DNA of 64,000 nucleotides from Parascedosporium putredinis (lineage: Eukaryota; Ascomycota; Sordariomycetes; Microascales; Microascaceae): assembly GCA_949357655.1 (NCBI GenBank), contig CASHTG010000004.1, positions 992,001 through 1,056,000 on the forward strand, in the 5' to 3' direction. The translations under genes were made by a program, and so were the position numbers. The first letter of the stretch is position 1. Every line of letters starts with the position of its first letter. Below the pieces are notes generated by a model. That model searched no databases. It saw only the letters and a program-made list of their open reading frames with translations, and was not told the DNA's origin. Below are positions 55,902 to 64,000 of this stretch, one piece after another.

Positions 55902-57499
55902 CTATGGTCCGCTTTTATAAACAGTATTGATACCACCCGTGATAACAGTCTTGTATACCATGTAATCGTCGCAACCGTACTTGCTCCCTTCACGACCGAA
56001 TCCGGACTGCTTGATGCCGCCAAACCTGGACAAACACGCATGTTAGCTTGGTTTATCAGGTAAGGGAGGGGATTAGAGATCCCCGTGGGGTACGAATAAC
56101 GTAGGGAGAACGGGTAGGAAGTGGGGAACTAACGGAGCCGCAGAGTCGGATATGACTCCGGTGTTGACAGCAACCATGCCGTAATCGAGTCGCTCAGTGA
56201 CGCGGTAATACCGGCCGAGGTCGGAGGTTACTAGGTACGCCGCGAGCCCGACATCGACGCTGTTCGCCCTAGCAACAACTTCGTCCTCGGTGGTAAATTT
56301 GGTAAGGGCTGCCAAGGGGCCAAACGTTTCCTCGCTCATGACCTTCATCGAATCATCAACGTCCCCGAGAACGGTGAGCTCGAAAAGTTGCTCCCCAGCT
56401 GAGGCAGACAGTTCCCGCCCAGCAGGACAGTAGCTTTCTTGCTCACGGCGTCCTGGACGTGCTCCTCCACCTTTGCGACGCTGGTCGTCAGAGGTCCATG
56501 CGTGACACCTTCATCTGCGCCGTTGCCGACGCGGAACTTGGCCACCTCGGCGACGAGGCGCTCCGCAAACCGCTCGTAGATGCCTTCCTGCACAAAGATG
56601 CGGTTGGCGCACACGCAAGTCTGGCCCGTGACCTTGAACTTGCTAGCGATGGCGCTCTGGACGGCAACCTCCACGTCGGCGTCGTCGAACACGATAAAGG
56701 GCGCATTGCCCCCGAGCTCGAGGCTGAGCTTCTTCAGGGACCCGCTCGACTGCCGCATGAGCAGCTTTCCGACGCGGGTCGAGCCCGTGAAAGAAATTTT
56801 TTAATGGTCGGGGACTCGCACATGGCCACGCCCAGCTCGGGCGTATTTTTCAGCGCCGTCACGACGTTGAAGACGCCCCCGGGAGCCCCGCGCGCTCGCC
56901 CAGGACAGCGAGGGCGTTGGCGGCAAAGGGCGTCAGGCCGTCCGACTTGAGCACGACGGTGCAGCCGGCGGCCAGCGCGGCGGCGACTTTACGCGCGGCC
57001 ATGGCCATGGGGAAATTCCACGGGGTGATGAGCCCACACACACCCACGGGCTGGCGGAGCACCTGCGCCCTCGCCGAGGGGTTACTGTGGGGATGACATC
57101 GCCGTACAGCCGGGGCGCCTCCTCGGCGAACCACTCGAAGAAGCTCGCGGAGAAGAGCGCCTCGCCCTCGGCGTCGGGCCGGGCTTTCCCGTTCTCGGCG
57201 GTGATGATGCGGCCAATGTCGACGCGGTGCTGCGTGATGAGGTCGAACCACTTCTTGAGGATGCGGGCTCTCGCGCGGCCGGATTCCGCTCGCCATGTGT
57301 TGAAGGCGGTGGCGGCTGCGCGTACGGCGGCTTCGAGGTCGTCGACGTTGCATTCTGGGCAGGAGCCGAGCAGTTCGTCGGTGGCGGGGTTGCGGATAGT
57401 AAACGTCTCGCCGGACTTGGAGTGTGTCCAAGCCCCGTCAATGTAGGCCCTTTCGACGAACAGGGCGGGGTCGTCCAGCGAAGCCGCGAAGGGGGCCAT
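55902..57499 (-). CDS. UGA2: Succinate-semialdehyde dehydrogenase (aldehyde dehydrogenase family)
   Basis: Oxidises succinate semialdehyde to succinate with NAD(P)+ in the GABA shunt. Two exons, 57499-56134 and 56025-55902 (108-bp intron), about 496 residues, normal for the family. Landmarks: DPALFVERAYIDGAWTHSKS, TAENGKARPDAEGE, LITPWNFPMAMAARKVAAAL (cofactor-binding Asn), LSLELGGNAPFIVFDDAD (general-base Glu), KVTGQTCVCANRIFV (nucleophilic Cys), EETFGPLAALTKF, VAVNTGVISDSAAP, and FGGIKQSGFGREGSKYG after the intron. The CVCANR and AAP/FGGIKQSG motifs are those of SSADH rather than generic ALDH. No clear mitochondrial presequence. Single-base losses near 57080, 56895, 56800 and 56390; at 56800 one extra A gives KKISFTGSTRVG. 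Confidence 0.93.
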
Positions 57500-58553
57500 T
57501 ATGCCGCTGTAATTGATTGATTTGGTTATGGCGAGTAGTCTTTGGTGATGTGTACTCCCAAACTAGTCAGTGCCGTTCCTTGTAACGGAACTGCGAATTA
57601 TCCTCGTAAGCTAACAGTCTAAATACACAGGAGAGTGGTGTTCGAAAAGAGGCAATACACTATTTGTCTCGAGAGGAAGCCGCTGCCCGAGACACGAAGG
57701 GCTTATCGGGCTAACGCGGTTGTGTTCACGGGATCCGCAAAGGCCGGCTAGACACGGGATATCCGGGGTGGCCGTTGTGCAGCTGGTGTCGGACAATCGA
57801 GGGCCAACGAGCTAGTTCCGTTTGGAGCAACACTGCGTCAATGGCCTTAAGTCGATCACTGATCATGACGATCAGATAATGGAACCCTGAGGGAGAGCAC
57901 CCGACTGGACGTGGTGCGCACCTCATCGGCTGCCACTGGATAATTAAACGACGATGAACGTAAAAAAAAAGTTAGATGTAGAACAAGATGCTGAAAATCT
58001 ATGGCTGAGCAAGTGCGAACAGAGATATTTGCGTACATCAATTGGCAATACCAATTCATTGGCAAACCTAGCATTTGGCTATGTGCGGTCTTGTCGTTTC
58101 GTCCCTTGTTATATGTCGTTGAATGCTCTCTCCACTCGTCGCTTGTCCCTGCAGCTTCCACGTGCGTGCTTGATCGATTAACTCAAGCATCGGTCTTGTC
58201 CACTCTCCCTTGCCCTCGCGATATGGTGTAATATTCACCTAGATCTGACAGACGCTCAGGAACCTTCGATGTTGCAAACCAAAGAGCAACACCAAGGTTC
58301 CTCCATTATATAAGCCCATGAACTAGCCGCACTTTTTAGCTTTGTACGTCTCTCTCTATTGAACCTCTGAGATGGAGCTAGCATTATATGAGCTAGTCGT
58401 CTTACTTCACATCATGCATTCGATTGGAAACCCTACCTGGGCCTCAGAGCATACTGGATCAAGTACTTCCCAGCTCCCCTTCGCGCGAGGGGCATCGCTT
58501 TTCCTCCACACTCCCTCGCCCCTCCCACCAGCGACCGCCCATTCTCCCCAAAC
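57500..58553. other. Divergent intergenic region
   Basis: Between the minus-strand SSADH and the plus-strand gene at 58554. A TATATAA box lies at 58308-58314. No gene supported. Confidence 0.55.
58308..58314 (+). promoter_or_regulatory. TATA-like box
   Basis: TATATAA about 245 bp upstream of the ATG at 58554. Confidence 0.4.
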
Positions 58554-59654
58554 ATGTCCATCCAGGACAGACTCAAACAGCATCCGGGGAAAAGCTTCTC
58601 GTCAGCCCCCTTTGCTGGACCCATCGCCATCTCGAGCTCTTGAACTGCGCCTTTGTCACGCTCGACGCGGAGGAGAGCTCCGACGCCCAACCCATCTCGA
58701 GCCACGACGAGCTCGAGATCGCCCGCTTCCAGCATCTCCTCGCGTGCGACAACTTTCGTTTGCGGCAGGAGGCCATCACCTCGTTGGTGATTACAGGAGG
58801 AACGAATCTAATCATTGCCAGCCAGTAGGTTCCGTGCACTTTCTCTTTTTTTCTTGTTCGCTTCAAATCACCCCGCAGCGAACCTGTGGCCCCGAAGAAT
58901 GGTTACGGAATCGTGTCTTGAAAAGCCAAAATAACCAGGACATCGCCGTCGGCAGGGAGAATTTTAGCTTTCGATTCAATCGAGCCCCCGTCGCTTCCTT
59001 TTCGTGCCCGACCTACTCCGCCGTGTTCCCCGCGGCCCCTACGAACCGGTCGCCTTATTTTTCGATCAAGAATTCCTCCGCAGCCTCCGGTGGAACGCTC
59101 TTCGCCCCCGCGACGCCGCCGATGGGACCGTCAACGAACCAGCCTTTCACATCGCCGAGAAGAGATTGAGGACCATGACACCGCGTAACTCGTCCGAAGA
59201 TCCGTTTATCCTGGCCGCGCTGGTGGCCATGGCCCAAAGCGGTCCGTAGGAAGGGCATCTCGGAACAGGCGTTACTGATGGGCAGTCGCTATACAAACTT
59301 CAAACACGCTGTAAGAAAGTCAACGTGCAGCAAGAGAATCTTCTTCCTTGACCAAGAGTGCTAACTAGATCTCGTGGCCTAAAGTCCCAGATCCTCTTTA
59401 CGAGTCAATGTGACAGGGATGCAGTCTACCTCTATCAAGGAAGCATCTCGTGCAGCGTGCTCCGGTGCTTCACAGACCCCCTCTATGCTCCACCCACTTC
59501 GACCGAAGTATTCATCGAGAAAACACGAATTCCACTTGTTCCCTTTACAACCCTCGGAGATAGAATACGGCGGTCAATCCTCCCCGAAGATCTGGAGGGT
59601 GGGAAAACCGGTCTTGTGGCCGTGAGGGACAACCGTCAGAGCTGCGGGCTCTAG
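58554..59654 (+). CDS. Uncharacterised fungal protein (multi-exon, frame-broken)
   Basis: ATG at 58554 gives MSIQDRLKQHPGKSFSSAPF, and after one shift near 58640 LLNCAFVTLDAEESSDAQP, HDELEIARFQHLLACDN, ITSLVITGGTNLIIASQ. After an intron (about 58826-58879) come NFSFRFNRAPVASFSCPTYS, YEPVALFFDQEFLRSLRW, and DPFILAALVAMAQ. A second intron (about 59245-59370, boundaries uncertain) is followed by LFTSQCDRDAVYLYQGSISC, EKTRIPLVPFTTLGDRI, and the stop at 59654. The DPFILAALVAMAQ ... VYLYQGSIS ... PF.TLGDRI order is shared by a common but uncharacterised group of Pezizomycotina proteins. No domain or catalytic motif recognised, no signal peptide. At least three shifts are needed, so the exon structure is approximate. 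Confidence 0.68.
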
Positions 59655-60370
59655 CCTACAGACTCATGGGTCAGTTGTGGGTAGGTGCAGCACAGAGTAG
59701 CGTGGATATGGTGGATCATGATATCTTTCTTTCTACGGCCTGGCAGGCGGCCAGGAATATCACGGGATGCTTCCTTTTATCTCTTTTCATCTCTCTGCCG
59801 GTCCTTAACGCAGTCTGACCACCGCACCCATTTTTAATATTGCGCCCCAGGTGCTCTCCACCTACGACGAATAGGAACAAGTAAACTTTTATGGCGGGGA
59901 GTTTCTGAGTCGTTTGAAACTCGTCACCGGGGGTTGGTGGCGCGGAACTCTGGCAGGAGAATGCTCCGCCCTCTCCTGGTCGCGCATAAATCCCATCGCA
60001 CTAACGCCAAACTCTAATCGCACTCATCACAGATCCGAATACCCACTGCGATGGAGAATATGAGGGATTCATCCAAGAATTACCAGTTATCACGCTCAAG
60101 ACCCGCTATCCTTCTCTCCGTGCCGCGTCTTACATGTTTGAGGGCTTATACGTCCAATTTTTGTCTTCTCCACTTCCCTCTCACGCATCATGGAGGCCCT
60201 CTTAATGATCAAGGCGGCCCCCTCTTGGCGACGCCTATCGCTTACATGTATCGAGCGAGAACTCGACCTCGAATCTCCATCTCCATCCTAGTTCATTGGT
60301 TCATCCACCCTCGGCGCCATCCGAGAATGCCAAGTTGCGAAAACCACCAAGGCGTCCTCGAGCATATACA
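59655..60370. other. Intergenic, no supported gene
   Basis: Tail-to-head spacing between two plus-strand genes. Short ORFs only. A small in-frame ATG upstream (60296) is possible for the next gene but gives a less natural N-terminus. Confidence 0.5.
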
Positions 60371-63300
60371 ATGACTTTCAGCAGCGATACTCTCCGTCCA
60401 GAGGAGGACAGCCTCCCGATACTCACCGCGCCGGCTCGGCTCCTCACCAACGCGCCCCCGCCGCCCAAGAGCAGGCTCCCGGCCTTCCTCGACCACTTTA
60501 GCAAGCGAGAGCTCAAGGTATTTTTCCGATGCTGGGCCGCGGCATGGAGCGGAAGCATCCTCATGTTTATCGGCCCCACGCTGCGCACCATTGGAACGGC
60601 CACCTTTTTCGCGGGGTGAGTGCTGCCGTTTTGATTCAACCTGTCCTCATCCTCGGTTGCTTCTTGCTTCCGCCTTTGGAAGTTGATCATCATAGCTAAC
60701 TTGTATTCCGTTGGGGGTTAAACTAGTCTTGTCGTAGTCATTATTCCACCAAGCGGCATCGTCTTCGTCTATATCCTCGGGTCCGTCACCCTACTCATCG
60801 GCGTCCTCCTCGGCTGGGGCTGGGGCGCTCTAGTGATGAAAGTGGCGTCACTCGCTAGGCCGGCCCCCGAAACCGCAGCGCGCGTAATAGCGCTCCGACG
60901 AGCGGCAGCGCAGAGGGCCGAAGAGTCGTCGACCGATGTGGCGACCGCTTCGCAGATGCTCGTGCACGAGGGCTTCATGCTCGACGTGCGGGTGACGGTT
61001 GTGACGTATTGCCTCATCTGCATCTTTATCTACGTTTTGGTATCCACCTCCCTTTTCCAAACATGAGTTAGAAGCAAGATTGCTAATCACATCTCTCGAC
61101 GACGCTACGCAGGCCCGCCTTCGCGGTGGTAACCAAAAACTCGCCCTCACCCAACTCTTCGCCACCATCATCGCCGACATCTACCTCCTCTTCGGCCCCG
61201 GCCTCCCCACCTACTCCGGCACGATCCCCCTCATGATCATCAAGCCCGCCGCCATCGGCATCGGCATCGGCCTCGCCTGCTCCATCTTCCTCTTCCCCGC
61301 TCCACCTCCCACGTCGTCCTCGACACCGCCGGCGACATCCTGCAGCTCCTGCACGTGCCTCTCCGGTTCGCCTCGTCCACCCTCGGCGGCGCCGCGGCGC
61401 AGCGGGAGGACGAGGAAAATCTCGCGCACCTCCGCCAGACGCGGGCTAAGATCATCGCCGCGTCCGGCCAGATGGAAGCCTGCCTCGCGTTTCTGCCCCT
61501 CGACTTTTCCGTCGGGCGGTGGGGTCCGCGAGACGTCAAGGATATCACCGAGGGGCTGAAGACCGTCATGACGGCCGCCGTGTCGCTTCTCGACTTTCAC
61601 ACCGGTCGGATCGCCAACGAGGCATCCGCTTTAGAGGCACTGCGCACGCACGCCCTCGAAACTGACAGCCTCGAGGCCTACGCCGCCGCGGAGGCGAAGC
61701 CGCATGAGATTGGCGGCCAGCAAAAACTACAGCTCGGCGCCTTCATCCGCGGACTTCGCTGGTCGGATAATCAACCCTTACGGGAAGAAACAGTGCGCAA
61801 GCTAATCACCGCGAGCGAAGATGCCATGGGCGCCTGTCTCGAGGGCATAGAGGCGGCGGGAGAATGCATCGCCATGGTTAACCGATGCCGATGGTTCGGA
61901 AAACCCTCCCCGGCGGAGCGGCAGCAAGTATCGGCACGCTGCCATGCCGCGCTCCTGTGGTTGCGCAAAGCTCGACCGGCCTACATTCGCGAGTCCACGG
62001 ATACCGTGCTCGATGCGTACTTGCGGACCGCGGAGCCCGGCACGGCCAAGGATCCGCATGCGTGGGCAGCCGGCCGACTGCGCAGCCTAGTCATCGGTAT
62101 GGTATACGAGGAGCATGTCGTCGTAGCCATGGCCGGCGTCGAAGGTTTCATCGATCGTGTCGTCACGACGTTTGACGCGTCTCCTCGCACGCGCCTCTGG
62201 AGTCCAGCCAACTTCCACAAAGCCAGCGCCTGGGCATTCGACAAGAACGCCCGGGCACCGGACATGGCACCCGCCTCGGAAGAAGACCCGGACAAAGTCC
62301 TGGCCAGCCGAACCAAAAAGGCCGAAGAACGCCTCCGCGTGAGGCGCGGGCACTACTCTGTTCGACGGAACCCGGTGGGTCAGGCGATATCAGCAACGTT
62401 TGACTGGCTCACGAATCCCGAAGGCCTGTACGCCCTGCGCATGGTCATCGTCACCATCGCCACCTCCATCCCGGGCCTCCTCCCCCAAACTGCGGGATTC
62501 TTCTACCGAGAGAAGGGCATCTGGGCTTTAATCATGGCGCAGACGGGTTTGGTCTTGTACATGGCCGACTTTACCTTTTCCGTCATGTCGCGCATTCTCG
62601 GCAGCGTGAATGGCGGGGTCCTTGGGCTAGCTGTGTGGTATATCGGCTCCGGCAATGGCCCTGGAAATCCATACGGGCTCTCGGGTGCTATGGCTGTGGC
62701 TCTAGTTGTGCTCGTATGGTGTCGGTTATACCTCCCCGTTCAGTTCCTTCAAGGGGTATCATGTGCGCCGTTACGTTCCTTCTCGTCATCGGGTACAGTT
62801 ATGCTGATGTGTAAGTAAACCCACTGCATTCGTGTGGCGCAAACACGAAAGAAAACCCCAATTTCATCCACACCCACTAACTTATTCTCCAGTCAAAACC
62901 CATCGTATGGAAATCCTGGCGTTGGTTACAACGTCTTCTGGCGACGCCTCCTTCTCGCCCTCATCGGCATCGCCGCTGCAACTGTCGTCCAAATCTTCCC
63001 CGCCCGCCATCGGCAGCCAAGCACATCACAAGGACACTCTCTCACTCTATCCGCTCCCTTTCCGACCACTACGCCCTGCTTCTCTCCTCATGGGGCCGAC
63101 CCAACTCCGACGGAGCCCTGCTCGCGGGGCCCCTTTCCCTCCATGTCCACGTCCCTCTCCATGCTGGACGGCCTGATCGGCGTCCTTCGCTACGAGATCT
63201 CCAGCTCGCCTTTCGATAGCCAAAGCCTACGCCTCATCAAGGGCCACTGCGAGGCCATGAACCGCAATCTCGCGAGGCTGCTAGCCCTCTCCGGCACCCT

Positions 63301-63661
63301 ACCTATCCAGTACCAAGATCGCCTGGCCGCGGTAACGGGCGCTCTCGAGGAGCGCAACATCGGCGAGGTCATGTCCGTCCTCAGCGTGTGCGAGCAGTCT
63401 CTCAAGACGGCGGACGCGCTGCCCGAGGCGCTGCCGGCGCCCTTGGTCACCAAGGCCTTTGAGCACTGGCAGTCGCACCATCCCAACATTGATCCTGCCT
63501 TGGATCCCGAACTCATGCGCGACGACGACTATAGAAGATTTTGCGTCGCGCTGAGTACGTATATGAAGTTCCTCGGGGATATTGACGAGCTGGTCCTCGT
63601 GCTGAAGGATGTTCTCGGCGAGTCCCACCTCATTGCGAGGCACCCGCAGATATTGGTGTGA
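60371..63661 (+). CDS. Large membrane transporter-like protein, ArAE_2 / DUF2421 (FUSC-like)
   Basis: Four exons: 60371-60615, 60727-61039, 61113-62810, 62893-63661; about 1,008 residues, the family's normal size. An N-terminal multi-helix domain (LVVVIIPPSGIVFVYILGSV, LTQLFATIIADIYLLFGPGL, PAAIGIGIGLACSIFLFP) is the ArAE_2_N type. Then a long cytosolic helical middle (residues about 270-560) carries KAEERLRVRRGHYSVRRNPV. A second helix bundle follows (ALRMVIVTIATSIPGLLPQ, WALIMAQTGLVLYMADFTFS, GGVLGLAVWYIGSGNG, GAMAVALVVLVWC), the FUSC_2 part. Last come YGNPGVGYNVFWRRLLLALI and a C-terminal DUF2421 domain ending ESHLIARHPQILV. Relatives resemble bacterial aromatic-acid exporters and fusaric-acid resistance proteins; fungal substrates are mostly unknown. 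Shifts near 61300, 62760 and 63005. Confidence 0.9.
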
Positions 63662-64000
63662 GGCAGTACGTCGAGGTGAAACCTGCATCAGAAGCATGCC
63701 ATAGAGCAGGATGGTTGGAATGGGAACCCGCGACCTTTTTTCTTCTTTTATTCTACATGGCCTCCTTCTCATCCTTTAAGCGCATTGATCAGCGGCATCA
63801 TACATGCATAACTTAGCAGAAATGTAGGGATTCCGATTTCTTTTCTCTCTCAAGCTGTGCCATTTATCTCATGTTCAAGAGCCAAGGCATGTAAGGATGG
63901 ATATGGTACAAACCAGAAGGCCGCTGATGGTCTGTAGGTTATCACAAAGTATTTGTAGACCATTATCTAATAATAGGCCGATATCTTCAAAAAGCCATTC
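63662..64000. other. 3' flank of the transporter gene, nothing else seen
   Basis: AT-rich sequence to the window edge, with T-rich patches and no ORF of interest. Confidence 0.55.

Noticed and set aside
1..64000. Calling the broken genes pseudogenes
   Set aside because: Single-base losses in homopolymers with immediate recovery of conserved frame, across housekeeping and accessory genes alike, fit sequence error better.
1..64000. tRNA, rRNA, CRISPR, IS-type elements
   Set aside because: No cloverleaf with conserved box A/B, no rRNA-like sequence, no regularly spaced repeats, and no transposase or terminal repeats were seen by eye; a dedicated tRNA scan would be decisive.

Overview
The window reads as nuclear DNA of a filamentous ascomycete, most likely a sordariomycete. 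Genes are split by short introns (about 65-145 bp, GTAAGT/GTATGT-type donors). Coding sequence is rich in C at third positions, and the families are fungal: sphingolipid C9-methyltransferase, CBM1-tailed GH43, cutinase, tyrosinase, DUF6601, ArAE/FUSC-like transporter. Genes lie on both strands in no operon-like order and are separated by gene-free stretches of up to about 4 kb. I saw no rRNA, tRNA, CRISPR or intact transposon.

Layout. 1-3.7 kb: a conserved fungal gene cut by the left edge, then a thioredoxin-like TXNDC17/Clot protein. 6.3-10.1 kb: a secreted protein built of three repeats and a LovD-like serine hydrolase/transesterase. 12.4-19.8 kb: a DUF6601 membrane protein, a GFA-fold protein, a SnoaL/NTF2-like protein, a short-chain dehydrogenase and a single-pass membrane protein with a Cys-rich ectodomain. 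23.8-30.4 kb: sphingolipid C9-methyltransferase, a multi-exon tyrosinase and a convergent small secreted Cys-rich protein. 33.3-38.1 kb: a single-pass membrane protein, a 95-residue glycine-rich protein and a type II Golgi-like glycosyltransferase with a DXD motif. 41.9-48.7 kb: a cytochrome P450 convergent with a GH43-CBM1 enzyme, a GAL80/Gfo-Idh-MocA-like protein and a DUF985 cupin. 48.9-57.5 kb: a secreted protein of unknown family divergent from a kinase-like protein, then a cutinase-family esterase and a succinate-semialdehyde dehydrogenase. 58.5-63.7 kb: an uncharacterised fungal gene and an ArAE_2/DUF2421 membrane transporter.

The dominant oddity is that most genes are interrupted by single-base losses, mostly inside short homopolymer runs, after which a fully conserved frame resumes. 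The pattern crosses housekeeping and accessory genes alike. It looks much more like homopolymer under-calling in the assembly than pseudogenes, so the genes below are annotated as functional CDS spanning those breaks. Several secreted or cell-wall-facing proteins (repeat protein, tyrosinase, Cys-rich protein, GH43-CBM1, cutinase, the 49-kb secreted protein) suggest a plant-associated or saprotrophic lifestyle. I found no backbone enzyme (PKS, NRPS, terpene cyclase) that would tie the tailoring-type enzymes into a secondary-metabolite cluster. The most novel-looking items are the triple-repeat secreted protein, the small Cys-rich secreted protein and the secreted protein at 48.9-49.9 kb.
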